From Plantibacter flavus (GTDB lineage: Bacteria; Actinomycetota; Actinomycetes; Actinomycetales; Microbacteriaceae), in contig NZ_CP019402.1 of NCBI RefSeq assembly GCF_002024505.1, positions 992,001 to 1,056,000 of the forward strand: a DNA stretch of 64,000 bases, given 5' to 3'. Shown here in pieces: positions 26,064 through 37,600 of this stretch (within the stretch, counting starts at the first letter, position 1; each line of letters begins with the position of its first letter). The position numbers were made by a program, and so were the translations under genes. The notes under the pieces were generated by a model. The model was not told the origin of the DNA. It ran no database searches and saw only the letters and a program-made list of their open reading frames with translations.

Positions 26064-26623
26064 TGGTCTCGCGCACACCGATCCACGACCCCGCCCGTCG
26101 GCCCGGACCGCCGAAGCCTCGCGCCGTCTGGGCCGTCGTGGCCATCGGGGCCAACCTGGGGGACCGCCGCGCGACGATCGCACAGGCGGTGGAAGACCTC
26201 GCCGCCGTCGACGGGGTGCTCGAGGTGCGCCCGTCGCCGCTCGTCTCGAGCGCGGCCGTCAAGCCTGCCGGCGTCGACGAGTCGGCTCCCGCCTACCTCA
26301 ACGGTGTCGCGGCCGTCCGCACCCGCCTCCAGCCGCACGCGCTCCTCGACGAACTCCAGCGGATCGAACTCGCGCACGGCCGCGTCCGCGAGGAGCGCTG
26401 GGGCGACCGGACGCTCGACCTCGACCTCATCGCCTACGACGACGAGACGATCGACGACGATCGCCTGACGGTCCCGCACCCGCGAGCCGCCGAGCGCGGG
26501 TTCGTCGTCGTGCCCTGGCTGCTCCTCGACCCCGAAGCGACGCTGCCCGGCGTCGGCCGACTCGACACCCTCGCGGCCGCCAAGGACGGCTCCGTGGTCC
26601 CCGACGACGGCAGGCACCCGTGA
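26063..26623 (+). CDS. folK: 2-amino-4-hydroxy-6-hydroxymethyldihydropteridine diphosphokinase
   Basis: A 186-residue enzyme that pyrophosphorylates the pterin before FolP. It has VVAIGANLGDRRATI near residue 27, the family signature RWGDRTLDLDLIAYDD (about 112-127) and VPHPRAAERGFVVVP. An N-terminal Pro/Arg-rich extension of about 24 residues is unusual but harmless. 4-bp overlap with the DUF3180 gene. Confidence 0.95.
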   Translation: MVSRTPIHDPARRPGPPKPRAVWAVVAIGANLGDRRATIAQAVEDLAAVDGVLEVRPSPLVSSAAVKPAGVDESAPAYLNGVAAVRTRLQPHALLDELQRIELAHGRVREERWGDRTLDLDLIAYDDETIDDDRLTVPHPRAAERGFVVVPWLLLDPEATLPGVGRLDTLAAAKDGSVVPDDGRHP

Positions 26624-27099
26624 CCCGCACCACCGCGACACCGCTCATCGTCCTCGCCGGGGTGGGCGTCGTCGTCGGCTTCCTCGTCGAAGTCGCGATG
26701 GTCTCCGGCGGACGCGCGTCGATCATCCCACCCGTCACCCTCGCGGTCTCGCTCGTGGCGGTCGCGATCATCCTCATCGCCCTGTCCTGGCCGATCCGCC
26801 GTAGCACGACCGGTCGCGCCACCCGCCGGATCGACCCGTTCCGCGCCATGCGGGTCGCCGCGCTCGCGAAGGCCTCGAGCCATGCCGGCTCCCTGGTGGC
26901 GGGGGCGACGGTCGGCATACTGCTCTTCGTCCTGACCCGCCCGATCCTGCCCGCGATAGGCTCGTTGTGGCTGGTGATCGCGTCCATCGTGGGATCGGTC
27001 GCACTCGTCGTCGCCGCCTTGGTGGCCGAGTGGTTCTGCACCGTTCCGAAGGATGATGATGACGACGCCGCACCCGGGGGAGCCCCGTCCCACACCTGA
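26620..27099 (+). CDS. DUF3180 membrane protein
   Basis: A 159-residue protein with four membrane helices (about 8-25, 36-56, 88-108 and 117-140). Size, topology and position straight after folK match the actinobacterial DUF3180 family. The function is unknown; the position is conserved in M. tuberculosis and relatives. Confidence 0.85.
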   Translation: MTRTTATPLIVLAGVGVVVGFLVEVAMVSGGRASIIPPVTLAVSLVAVAIILIALSWPIRRSTTGRATRRIDPFRAMRVAALAKASSHAGSLVAGATVGILLFVLTRPILPAIGSLWLVIASIVGSVALVVAALVAEWFCTVPKDDDDDAAPGGAPSHT

Positions 27100-27670
27100 T
27101 CAGCCCGCTGAACGGCCGCTGATCGAGACGCCGCTGGAGGAGCTGTCGTCGCCGGAGACGGTCCACGCCGGTCCCGCGGAGCAGAGCGGCAAGCGGCTCG
27201 AGCTGCCCGATGCCGAGTGGCGCCGCGTGAGTCGCAAGCTCATCGCCGTCGAGTTCATCTCCGAGGGTGCCGGCCTCGTGCTCGTCACGGCGGCCGTGGT
27301 CTTCGTCGCGCTCGTCTGGGACTGGACCTGGATCTGGTGGCCGTTCGCCGCCTTCGCCGTGATCTCCCTGATCGCCGCGGCGTTCATCCCGCGCCGGATC
27401 CGATCGATCGGGTATCAGCTGCGCGCGGACGACCTGTTGTTCCGCCGAGGGATCATGTGGCAACGCTTCGTCGCCGTGCCGTACGGGCGCATGCAGCTCG
27501 TCGACATCAACCGCGGGCCCCTCTCGCGCGCGTTCGGCCTCGCCGACCTCAAGTTCGTGACCGCCTCCGCCTCGACCGGAGTGGTGATCAACGGGCTGCC
27601 GGAAGCCGAGGCCGAGGGGCTGCGCGACCATCTGGTCGCCGTGGCGGAGAGCCGGCGGACCGGACTGTGA
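27053..27670 (+). CDS. Bacterial PH-domain membrane protein (YdbS-like)
   Basis: Up to 205 residues; three consecutive ATGs (27053, 27056, 27059) leave the exact start open. Two helices (about 72-90 and 95-112) precede a bPH_2 domain with YQLRADDLLFRRGIMWQRFVAVPYGRMQLVDINRGPLSRAFGLADL. It overlaps the previous gene by about 47 bp and the next by 4 bp. YdbS/YdbT-type pairs are small membrane proteins of unclear, possibly envelope-stress, role. Confidence 0.85.
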   Translation: MMMTTPHPGEPRPTPDQPAERPLIETPLEELSSPETVHAGPAEQSGKRLELPDAEWRRVSRKLIAVEFISEGAGLVLVTAAVVFVALVWDWTWIWWPFAAFAVISLIAAAFIPRRIRSIGYQLRADDLLFRRGIMWQRFVAVPYGRMQLVDINRGPLSRAFGLADLKFVTASASTGVVINGLPEAEAEGLRDHLVAVAESRRTGL

Positions 27671-29481
27671 GCGAGCACCAGGCGGCAGGACCGCCGGAGC
27701 GGTTCGAGGCTCCGGCCACGGGTCCTCGGGTGAAGCCGACGGCCGAGGCGATCGTCCCACGGGTGGCCGGACAGAGTCTCGTCGACGGGCAGTGGCACCG
27801 GTTGCACCCGGCGACGCCGTTGCTGCGCGGCGGGATCGCGTTCGTCGCCATCCTCGGCATCGTCATCGCGAACCTCCGCGAGCGCCTCATCGAGTTCTTC
27901 ATCCCCGCTCCGGGGATGGAGCAGCCGACCGACCCGATCGACTACATCCTCAACCACGGCTTCGTCGGGTGGGTGCTCCTCGCGATCGCCGTCGGGCTCA
28001 TCGTGGTGATCGCCGTGTTCTGGTTCTCCTGGCGCATGCACACCTTCCGGGTCACCGACGAGGCGGTGGAGGTGCGCAGCGGCATCCTGTTCCGCACGAA
28101 CCGCAAAGCCAAGCTCGACCGCATCCAGGGCGTCTCTATCGAGAAGCCGCTCCTCGCCAGGCTCATCGGGGCCTCGCGCATCAACGTGAGCGTCGCGGGC
28201 CAGGACGCGAACGTCAAACTCGAGTACCTGTACGGTGTCGACGCCGACGGCCTCCGCCGGGACGTACTCACGCTCGCGAGCGGGGTGAAGCTCGCCGAAC
28301 GCCGGCAGTCCGCAGCAGCCGTCGACCCGGCCGACCCGACCCTGCCGCCGCAATCGGTGCCCGACGGCGCCGGCGGGGTGTCCCGGTTCGTCACCGAGCG
28401 CGTCGACGACTTCATCTCGCCCGAACTCGACCCGGAGGAGGCGGTGCCGGACTCCGTCGTGCGCCTGACGCTCGGGCGCCTGGTCGGGTCCACGCTGCTC
28501 AGCCCGTTCACCGTGATCGCCCTGATCTCGGTCGTGGTCGGTGTCGTGCTCCTCGTCAACGGCCTGGACTGGGCCTGGTTCTGGCTCGTCCCCATGGTGC
28601 TGAGTCTCGGGGCCTTCGTCTGGTCGAGCGTGACGAAGTCGCTGCGCTACAGCATCGCCGCGACCCCCTCGGGCGTCCGCATCGGCTTCGGGCTCTTCTC
28701 GACGACCAACGACACCGTCCCGCCCGGCCGGATCCACGCGATCGAGGTGTCGCAGCCCATCATCTGGCGGCCGTTCGGCTGGTGGCGGGTGCGGATCAAC
28801 AAGGCCGGCCTGTCGCTGGAGCAGGCCGCTCGCGGTGCGACGAGCAACACGGTGTTGCCGGTCGGGTCGCTCGTGGACGCCGCGCAGGTCGTGGAGTTGA
28901 TGCTCGCGGGCCGCATCGACGGCAGCGCCTGGGCGCCCCTGCAATCGGCCCTCGCCACACGCGACGGCGTCGGTTTCGTGGGCTCGCCCCGTCGCTCGCG
29001 ATGGATCAACTGGTTCTCCTGGCGTCGTACCGGCTACGCCCTGCGGGACGGGATGCTGCTGTTCCGGCAGGGGGTGGTCTGGCGCAAACTCCACATCCTC
29101 CCGCTTGCACGCCTGCAGAGCATCCGGATCGACCAGGGGCCGCTCCTGCGCGCGCTCGACCTCGCCTCCGCGACCGCGCACACGGTCCCCGGCCCGGTGA
29201 TCGCCAAGCTTCCGGCCATGGCCCGCGACGAGGCGGTGCGGATGTTCGACGCGGCGTCGGCGGCGATCGTGGTCGCACAGTCGAACGATCGCAGCCACCG
29301 GTGGGCGAGTTTCGACCCTGAGCACCAGCCGTCCGAGGCGCAGGCGACGGCCCCCTACCTCGATGAGCCGACGGCGCAGTCCGCGTCGGCGACGCGGCCG
29401 GACGCCGAGCCGTGGCAGGAGCAGCGGCCGACTCCGTCCGTCCCGCTCCCGACGACCGACCACGACCGGAGGACCACGTGA
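27667..29481 (+). CDS. Multi-PH-domain membrane protein (YdbT-like)
   Basis: A 604-residue protein starting at a GTG that overlaps the upstream stop codon. It has membrane helix pairs near 53-120 and 275-318. Repeated bPH_2 domains show as FRVTDEAVEVRSGILFRTNRKAKLDRIQGV, YSIAATPSGVRIGFGLFSTT and GYALRDGMLLFRQGVVWRKLHILPLARLQSIRIDQGPLLRALDL. The C-terminal 70 residues are disordered. It pairs with the small YdbS-like gene. Confidence 0.85.
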   Translation: MSEHQAAGPPERFEAPATGPRVKPTAEAIVPRVAGQSLVDGQWHRLHPATPLLRGGIAFVAILGIVIANLRERLIEFFIPAPGMEQPTDPIDYILNHGFVGWVLLAIAVGLIVVIAVFWFSWRMHTFRVTDEAVEVRSGILFRTNRKAKLDRIQGVSIEKPLLARLIGASRINVSVAGQDANVKLEYLYGVDADGLRRDVLTLASGVKLAERRQSAAAVDPADPTLPPQSVPDGAGGVSRFVTERVDDFISPELDPEEAVPDSVVRLTLGRLVGSTLLSPFTVIALISVVVGVVLLVNGLDWAWFWLVPMVLSLGAFVWSSVTKSLRYSIAATPSGVRIGFGLFSTTNDTVPPGRIHAIEVSQPIIWRPFGWWRVRINKAGLSLEQAARGATSNTVLPVGSLVDAAQVVELMLAGRIDGSAWAPLQSALATRDGVGFVGSPRRSRWINWFSWRRTGYALRDGMLLFRQGVVWRKLHILPLARLQSIRIDQGPLLRALDLASATAHTVPGPVIAKLPAMARDEAVRMFDAASAAIVVAQSNDRSHRWASFDPEHQPSEAQATAPYLDEPTAQSASATRPDAEPWQEQRPTPSVPLPTTDHDRRTT

Positions 29482-30191
29482 GCGCGGAACGACGGAGCGC
29501 CAGACTCGGCATCGGGATCATCGGGAGTGGTCGCGTCGGCCCGGTCATCGGAGCGGCGCTCGGGGGAGCCGGACACGCGATCGTCGGCATCACCGCGGTG
29601 TCGGAGGAGAGCCTCGAACGGGCGAACGCCCTGTTGCCGGACGTCCCGGTGCTCGATCCGACCGAAGTGGTCGAGCGGAGTGAACTCGTCGTCATCGCCG
29701 TACCGGATGCGCAACTCGCGTCGTTGGTCGAAGGGCTCGCGGCGGTCGGTGCGTGGCAGCCGGGTCAGCTCGTCGCCCACACCTCGGCTCGGTTCGGGAC
29801 CGCAGTCCTCGCTCCCGCCGCGAAGGCCGGCGCCATCCCCTTGGCATTGCACCCCGCGATGGTGTTCACCGGGACGAGCCTCGACCTCGCCCGGCTCCAC
29901 GAGACGTCGTTCGCCGTGACCGCACCGGCCCCGGTCCAACCGATCGGGCAGGCGCTCGTGGTCGAGATGGGCGCGGAGCCCGTGATCATCGCCGAGGCCG
30001 ATCGAGCGGCCTACGCCGAAGCGGTGGAGACGGCCGCGAGCTTCTCCCGCGCGGTCGTGCAGCAGGCGACGGGTCTGCTCCAGGACATCGGCGTGGAGAA
30101 CGCCGGCGGCTTCCTGTCCTCGCTCGTGCGGTCGTCGGTCGACGAGGCCCTGCGCGGTGCGACCACGCCCGACGTCGACGAGCTGCTCTAG
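29478..30191 (+). CDS. Rossmann-like / DUF2520 oxidoreductase
   Basis: A 237-residue protein. The N-terminal NAD(P) fold reads IGIIGSGRVGPVIGAALGGAGH and continues to VVIAVPDAQL. The C-terminal DUF2520 helices contain LHPAMVFTGT. In many actinobacteria this gene precedes panC, where it is thought to act in pantothenate synthesis; no panC follows here. GTGA overlap with the PH-domain gene. Confidence 0.85.
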   Translation: MSAERRSARLGIGIIGSGRVGPVIGAALGGAGHAIVGITAVSEESLERANALLPDVPVLDPTEVVERSELVVIAVPDAQLASLVEGLAAVGAWQPGQLVAHTSARFGTAVLAPAAKAGAIPLALHPAMVFTGTSLDLARLHETSFAVTAPAPVQPIGQALVVEMGAEPVIIAEADRAAYAEAVETAASFSRAVVQQATGLLQDIGVENAGGFLSSLVRSSVDEALRGATTPDVDELL

Positions 30192-30210
30192 CCGGGTGGA
30201 CGGACCACCG

Positions 30211-30246
30211 CCCGCCCACCCGAGTCGGGGCGGGCGGGCGGGTCCG
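30211..30246. terminator. GC-rich hairpin between convergent genes
   Basis: Inverted repeat with arms CGGACC(AC)CGCCCGCCC and GGGCGGGCGGGTCCG, no clear T run, between the DUF2520 gene and the doxX-like gene. Confidence 0.5.
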
Positions 30247-30262
30247 AGTCAGCCGACCCGTG

Positions 30263-30760
30263 TCAGCGGCTGCGGCGGCGACGGATCAACGCGTCGACGG
30301 CGAGTCGGCCCGGGCCCGCGAGGGTGAGCGCGAGCGACGCGAGTGCGAGCAGCATGACGTACTCGAAGCCACCGTCGGCGGCGTAGAACCCCGCCGGCAG
30401 GTGCACGAGCACCATCGCCACGGCCATCGTCACCGCGAGCAGGGCTCCCACGATGCGCGTGCCGAGGCCGACGATGAGCAGCAGGCCACCGACCACCTCG
30501 AGACCGGCGACGACGACCGCCGCGACCTCGGGAGCCGGGATCCCCATGCCGCCGAACCCGGAGGCGACGCCAGGGATCGAGTCGACGAGGAACTTCTGGA
30601 GCCCGTGCGCGATGAAGACCACGCCGAGGGCCAGGCGCAGGAGGAGGAGACCGGCGTCGATCCCCGCCTGTCCGCGCGGCGCGGCGGGGGAGGCCGGGAC
30701 CGGTGGGACGGTGGTGGCGTCGCGGTGGTCGGTGTGCTGGTGGTCGGAGAGCGTCGTCAT
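30263..30760 (-). CDS. DoxX-family membrane protein
   Basis: A 165-residue protein. After a 35-residue disordered N terminus come four helices, with DAGLLLLRLALGVVFIAHGLQKF typical of DoxX, and AGLEVVGGLLLIVGLGTRIVG. DoxX-like proteins take part in quinone or thiol redox and detoxification systems. It is inverted relative to its neighbours and sits where panC/panD would be expected. Confidence 0.85.
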   Translation of the reverse strand: MTTLSDHQHTDHRDATTVPPVPASPAAPRGQAGIDAGLLLLRLALGVVFIAHGLQKFLVDSIPGVASGFGGMGIPAPEVAAVVVAGLEVVGGLLLIVGLGTRIVGALLAVTMAVAMVLVHLPAGFYAADGGFEYVMLLALASLALTLAGPGRLAVDALIRRRRSR

Positions 30761-30941
30761 GACGAGCCTTTCGAGTTCGTTTCCGGCGTCGGTGCCCCCG
30801 ATCGGGACTCCTGTCCTTCGAGCCAAGCACGGCCCGGGTACCCGGCGATGTCCTCCGAATGGTTGTTCGCAGACCCTTGTCAGGCCGTCGATAGCCGGTT
30901 CATAGGAAGCCGGCCGTGCGCGCGGCCCGCACGGTCCCCGG

Positions 30942-30947
30942 TAAACT
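30942..30947 (+). promoter_or_regulatory. -10 box of lysS
   Basis: TAAACT with an inferred start near 30954, giving a leader of about 24 nt that contains the ribosome-binding site AGGAGA; too short for a T-box. Confidence 0.45.
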
Positions 30948-30977
30948 CCAGTGACCGCACGAGGAGAATCCCACCGC

Positions 30978-32498
<1,521 letters not shown>

Positions 32499-32539
32499 CT
32501 GCCACCCGGCAGCACGACCACCGACAGTCAGGCGCGACG

Positions 32540-32686
32540 ATGAGCATGATGGACCCCGGCGACCACCAGGACCCGAAGAAGCAGGGGCCGACGACGGCGC
32601 GCATCACGATCTGGATCGTGGTCGGCGGGATCGGCCTGTACCTCGTCGTCAGCGGTCTGTGGGGCGCTCTCGCCGGAGGCTCCTGA
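32540..32686 (+). CDS. 48-residue single-span membrane protein
   Basis: MSMMDPGDHQDPKKQG, then one membrane helix (ITIWIVVGGIGLYLVVSGLW). It lies 41 nt after lysS in the same direction. A second ATG at 32546 is possible. Function unknown. Confidence 0.6.
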   Translation: MSMMDPGDHQDPKKQGPTTARITIWIVVGGIGLYLVVSGLWGALAGGS

Positions 32687-32726
32687 GCCGGGTGCGCGCC
32701 CGTTCGGGATCGCGCCACCACGTCGT

Positions 32727-32771
32727 TCCGGTCTCTGAGCCGGCTCTCCGGTCCCTGAGCCTGTCGAAGGG
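32727..32771. repeat. REP-like repeat, inverted orientation
   Basis: GGTCCCTGAGCCTGTCGAAGG with a degenerate copy just before it (GGTCTCTGAGCC). It abuts the -10 box of the next gene. Confidence 0.75.
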
Positions 32772-32774
32772 CGG

Positions 32775-32786
32775 TACGATTGACGG
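32775..32786 (+). promoter_or_regulatory. Leaderless promoter of the 65-residue gene
   Basis: TACGAT, 6 nt, then GTG at 32787; it starts 4 bp after a REP-like repeat. Confidence 0.55.
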
Positions 32787-32984
32787 GTGATCGAAGACTA
32801 CTGGCTCAACGCGCTCTGGTCGCTGCTGCCCACCGTGGTCGTCGGCATCATCTTCTGGGTCGTCATGCGCGCCATCCTGCGGTCCGACCGCAACGAGCGC
32901 AAGGCGTACGCGCAGGTCGAGGCGGAGCAGCGCGCGAAGCTCGGTCTCCCGCCGGTCGAGCCCTCCGGCCCCCGCGAGGTCTGA
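32787..32984 (+). CDS. 65-residue membrane protein, actinobacterial
   Basis: One membrane helix (LWSLLPTVVVGIIFWVVMRAILRSD), then a charged helix rich in Lys, Glu and Arg and a Pro-rich tail. This small-protein pattern is common near lysS and cls in Microbacteriaceae-like genomes, but I know no function. GTG start, leaderless. Confidence 0.7.
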   Translation: MIEDYWLNALWSLLPTVVVGIIFWVVMRAILRSDRNERKAYAQVEAEQRAKLGLPPVEPSGPREV

Positions 32985-33062
32985 CCCGCACGTATCACGT
33001 GGCGAGGTCGCCCCACAGCTGTCCGGCATGGTCAGTAGGCTGGAGCCTCGGCAGCTGAGCGG

Positions 33063-34532
33063 ATGGGCGACATGACGATCGAGTTCTCCTGGAACTGGCT
33101 GGGCATCACGGCCCTCGTCCTGGACTTCATCATCCGTGTCATCGCGGTGATCGTCGTCCCGCGCAACCGGCGCCCCACCGCGGGGATGGCCTGGCTGCTC
33201 GCGATCTTCCTCATCCCGTACGTCGGTGTCATCGCCTTCCTCCTCATCGGGAACCCGAAACTCCCGCGGGCGCGCCGGCGGAAGCAGTACGACATCAACG
33301 TCTACATCCGCCAGACGACGCGCGACCTCGTCAAGGCGAACCTGACGTCGAACGCGCCGGCCTGGTTCCGCTCGGTCGTGACGCTCAACCGCAATCTCGG
33401 ATCGATGCCGCTGCAGGGCGGGAACACCGCGAGTCTCATCGGTGACTACGAGGCATCACTCCACGCCATGGCCGAGGAGGTCGACCGCGCCGAGCAGTTC
33501 GTGCACGTCGAGTTCTACATCCTCACCTGCGACCGCACGACGAAGCCGTTCTTCGACGCCCTCGAGCGTGCGGTGGCCCGCGGTGTCACGGTCCGAGTGC
33601 TGCTCGACCACTTCGCGAGCTGGCGGACCCCCGATTACAAGCACACGCTGAAGCGCCTCACCACGATGGGTGCCCAGTGGGCGCTCATGCTGCCGCTCCA
33701 GCCGTTCAAGGGCAAGTTCCAGCGTCCCGACCTCCGGAACCACCGCAAGATGGTGATCGTCGACGGCGCGGTCGCGTTCATGGGCTCGCAGAACATGATC
33801 GACCGGAGTTACAACAAGCCGGGCAACATCAAGCGTGGTCTCCAGTGGCAGGAGCTCATGACGCGGGTGGAGGGCCCCGGGGTCGCGGGGATCAACACGA
33901 TCTTCCTGAGCGACTGGTACAGCGAGACGGGCGACGTCCTGTCCCACGAGGTCGGCCTGCTCGAGGCCCGACCGGTTGGGGACCTCGAACTGCAGGTCGT
34001 ACCGAGCGGGCCGGGGTTCGACGGCGACAACAACCTCAAGTTGTTCCTCACCCTCATCTACGCGGCGCAGCGGCGCATCGTCATCACGAGTCCATACTTC
34101 GTACCCGACGAGTCGTTGCTCGCAGCGGTCACGACCGCCGTCCAGCGCGGTGTGCCGGTCGACCTGTTCGTCTCGGAGATCGGCGACCAGGCGATGGTGT
34201 GGCACGCGCAGCGCTCCTATTACGAGGCGCTCCTGCGGGCCGGCGTGCGGATCTTCCAGTACCCGGCGCCGTACATCCTGCATGCGAAGCACTTCACGAT
34301 CGACGACGACGTCGCCGTGATCGGATCGAGCAACATGGACATGCGTTCCTTCGGCCTCAACCTGGAGGTCTCGCTGATGGTCCGCGGTCGCGAGTTCGTC
34401 CAGGAGATGCGGGGCGTCGAAGACGGATACCGGGAGATCAGCAAGGAGCTGACGCTCGCGGAATGGTTGAAACAGCCGCTGCGGTCGACGGTGCTCGACA
34501 ACCTCGCGAGGCTCACCTCCGCGCTCCAGTAG
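33063..34532 (+). CDS. cls: Cardiolipin synthase
   Basis: A 489-residue membrane enzyme. Two N-terminal helices (about 10-30 and 38-60) precede two phospholipase-D motifs: NHRKMVIVDGAVAFMGSQN (about 223-241) and HAKHFTIDDDVAVIGSSN (about 403-420). It forms cardiolipin by transphosphatidylation. TAGGCT at 33036-33041 gives a short leader, consistent with the ATG at 33063; an ATG 4 codons later is possible. Confidence 0.93.
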   Translation: MGDMTIEFSWNWLGITALVLDFIIRVIAVIVVPRNRRPTAGMAWLLAIFLIPYVGVIAFLLIGNPKLPRARRRKQYDINVYIRQTTRDLVKANLTSNAPAWFRSVVTLNRNLGSMPLQGGNTASLIGDYEASLHAMAEEVDRAEQFVHVEFYILTCDRTTKPFFDALERAVARGVTVRVLLDHFASWRTPDYKHTLKRLTTMGAQWALMLPLQPFKGKFQRPDLRNHRKMVIVDGAVAFMGSQNMIDRSYNKPGNIKRGLQWQELMTRVEGPGVAGINTIFLSDWYSETGDVLSHEVGLLEARPVGDLELQVVPSGPGFDGDNNLKLFLTLIYAAQRRIVITSPYFVPDESLLAAVTTAVQRGVPVDLFVSEIGDQAMVWHAQRSYYEALLRAGVRIFQYPAPYILHAKHFTIDDDVAVIGSSNMDMRSFGLNLEVSLMVRGREFVQEMRGVEDGYREISKELTLAEWLKQPLRSTVLDNLARLTSALQ

Positions 34533-34629
34533 GCGTCACCCGTCGCCGCACCGACGCCCCGATCATCCGACAGCTGCCCGTCTTCGTCCGGAGCTGTGGA
34601 TATCCCAGATATCAGTCGACCACATTGTG

Positions 34630-34635
34630 TAACGT
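34630..34635 (+). promoter_or_regulatory. Candidate -10 box of the surface-protein gene
   Basis: TAACGT gives a start near 34642 and a leader of about 30 nt containing AAGAAGG, supporting the GTG at 34672 rather than the one at 34636. Confidence 0.35.
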
Positions 34636-34671
34636 GTGACCGCCCCCTCTCGTCAAGAAGGTCGGACCCAC

Positions 34672-37600
34672 GTGAACACCATCCTCTTCCGCAGGGCGCT
34701 CGGCGCCCTGTCCGTCGCCGCCGTGACCGGGGGCGCGCTGCTCCCGGCCGCGACGCCTGAACCCGCGGCCGCGCCGGCGCCCGACATCGTCTCGGCCGCC
34801 ACCGACGTCTCGGACCGGGCGCTCGGGCTCACCACCGTGCTCCAGCGGACCGCCACCGGCAGCGTCCCGTTCGACGCCGAGCCGGGGCCCGGGCTCGACG
34901 TCTCTCCGGACGACCCCGTGCTGCGTTCCCACGACGCGGTCACCTACACGATCGAGGTGCAGCTGCGCGGTGCCGCCGAGGACGACCGGGTGGTCGTCCG
35001 TCAGCGCCTACCCGAGGGACTCCGATGGCCGCCCGTCGCCCAGCTCCCGGGGTACTGTGCCGCGGGCTCGACCGTCAGTGACGATCGCTCGGTCGTCGAC
35101 TGCGTGCGGACCGACGTCCTGCCGAACTCGGTGAGCGCGATCGACCTCACGGCCGTGCTCGCATCCTCCCCGCCGAACGGCACGGTCATCACCGCGCCGC
35201 AGAGCGGGATCGAGACCATCGCGATCGACGCGGCCGACGGCTCGGAGATCCGTGCCAGCACGACCGCACCCGATCTCGTCGTCAGCAGTGCTCCCCGCGT
35301 CAACGTGGGTGTGAAGCGCGGTCCGATCGTCGCCGACGTCACGGAGCGCGACGGCACGCGAGGCTGGTACGTCGCGCACGACACCGCCCTCTCGGTCACC
35401 GGGTTCGGCACCGACGAGGGCCGTGGCGCCCGCGGGTCCGGCAACGTGGTCGAGGACGTGACCTTCCGGATCGACCTCGGCGGGTATCCGGCCGGCACCC
35501 GCCTGGCCACGGTGAACCCCGAGGGACGACCGGTCTCGAACAGCTGCCTCGTCGGCGCCTTCGACACCGCGGTCTTCCCGAAGGCCGGCGGCGGGGGCAC
35601 CGACGCGGTCACGGATTCCGGGACCTGGTCCTGCGAACTCGAACCCGATGGTCGTTCCGCGCTCGTCACCATCAGCGGCGCCGATCTGAGCGGCGACCAC
35701 ATCCCGACCCGGTCCGCCTCGGGCGCCGCGATCACCGCGCAGGGTTTCCTCGCGATCGGCCGGTTCGGCGTGTTCGTGCCCGAGTCCGTGGTGCCGTCGA
35801 ACGGCTCCCTCCCGGTGCGGCTCGACCTCACCGACCTCGACGTCCGGGGTGTCACCGCCGACGGGACACCCCTCCCGAACGCCCCCGAACCGCTCACCGA
35901 CAACGCGGCCAACGCGACGATCGCCCAGCGCACCGGTGGCGGCGAGCACACGACGCGCTACGTCGACCGCCGGACGGAGAACCGTCTGGTACCGGGGCAG
36001 AGCACGGCCGGCTCCGGAGACGGGCCCGTCGCTGGCGGACAACGCTTCGAACAGACGGTCGCCTGGAACAACACCACGACGAGCCCCCTCACGGGAGCGG
36101 TGCTCTGCGCGGTCTTCGACCCGGCCACGCAGCGCGTCGGTGAGCGTCCCGGAGGCGGTGCCCCGGCCGAGTCCCGGACCACCGGTGGGCCCGTGATCGT
36201 CGAGTACGGCACGACGCCGAGCGTCGACACGACGGCCGACGCGGAGACCCGCCAGGCGCAGATGGACGCGACCACCTGTGAGGACGCCGACGACACCTGG
36301 GTCTCGGACCCGTCGCTCGTCGACACCGAGGACATCACCAGGGTCCGTCTCCGCCCGGTCGACGGTGTGCTCCCGCCCCGGACGGGCGTCACCCTGTGGG
36401 TACAGCTCCAGGCGGTGCCGGGCCTCGAGGTGGGCACCCGTCTCACCGAGACCTACAGTGTGAAGTCCTCCGGCAATGGGGAGGACCGTGAGTCGGCGAG
36501 CTCCTGGGTCGAGGACGGCTGGTGGCACGGACGGTATCGCGCCACCGACGACAACGCCCAGTACCCGCGAGGCGATCAGCTGGTCGCCGCGAACGCGGCG
36601 GTCGCTCTGAACAAGCGCGCGACCTCGCCCCAGGTCGCTCCCGGCGCACCGGCCCCCATCGCCGCCGGCTCCCCGATCACCTTCGAGGTCCGGCCGGAGA
36701 TCGTCACGCCGGACGGCGTGGCCGACCGGGCTGCGGGTGTCACCGTCTCGGACTCCCTACCGGCCGGCTTCGTCTTCGACGCCGGATCGGCGACGCCGCC
36801 CGCGACGACCGCTGTGGCGCAGCCCGATGGGAGCACGCTCCTCACCTGGGACCTCGGTCGGATCAGGAAGGGCGCGGAGCCGGTGATCACCTACACCGCG
36901 ATCTCGGATCGCTTCGTGGTGGGCCAGTTCCTCAATCGCGCGATCGTCGCGAGTCCCGACGACCCCGGATCGCTGTCGGACTTCCCGGCGGACGCCGGCA
37001 GACTCGACGCCCACTACTCCTGGCAGTCGATGGTGGTCAGCACCCCCTCGGGGCTGCAGATCGACAAGCACGTCGCCCGGTCCGTCGTCGAGTTCGGCGA
37101 CGCGGTCGAGGTCGACGTCGTCTTCGGGAACATGAGCGCCGGCGCCGTGCAGCGCGAGGTCCGGATGATCGACGTCCTCCCGTACCCGGGCGACGAACGC
37201 GGCTCGACCGGGCAGGGCGTCCTGGCTGGTCCGGCCACGTCGGACGGAGCGGACCTCCGCTATACGGCGGCCCCCGGTGACGCGGTCGCGAGCCACGTCG
37301 ACCCCGTCGTCGACGACGGCTTCGGCACCCTGCCGGACGGAGCACGGTGGTGCGCGGCGGACGAGTTCGGCACGACCGGGTGCCCGGCGTCCATCGGAGC
37401 GGCGACCGCGATCGAGGCCACCGTCGCCGAGCTCGCGCCGTTCGCGCCGGTGGTCGTCGACTACGAGCTGACGACCACCGGTGCCGCGGTCGACGCCCGG
37501 TTCGTGAACGACGCCGTCGTGCACTCCGCGACGCAATCCCTCGGCGCACAATCGCCGCAGGTCGCGGCCCGGTTGGTGAGGTCGGCGCTCGGGGAACGCA

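Noticed and set aside
30948..30977. T-box leader before lysS
   Set aside because: The inferred leader is only about 24 nt and holds just a ribosome-binding site.
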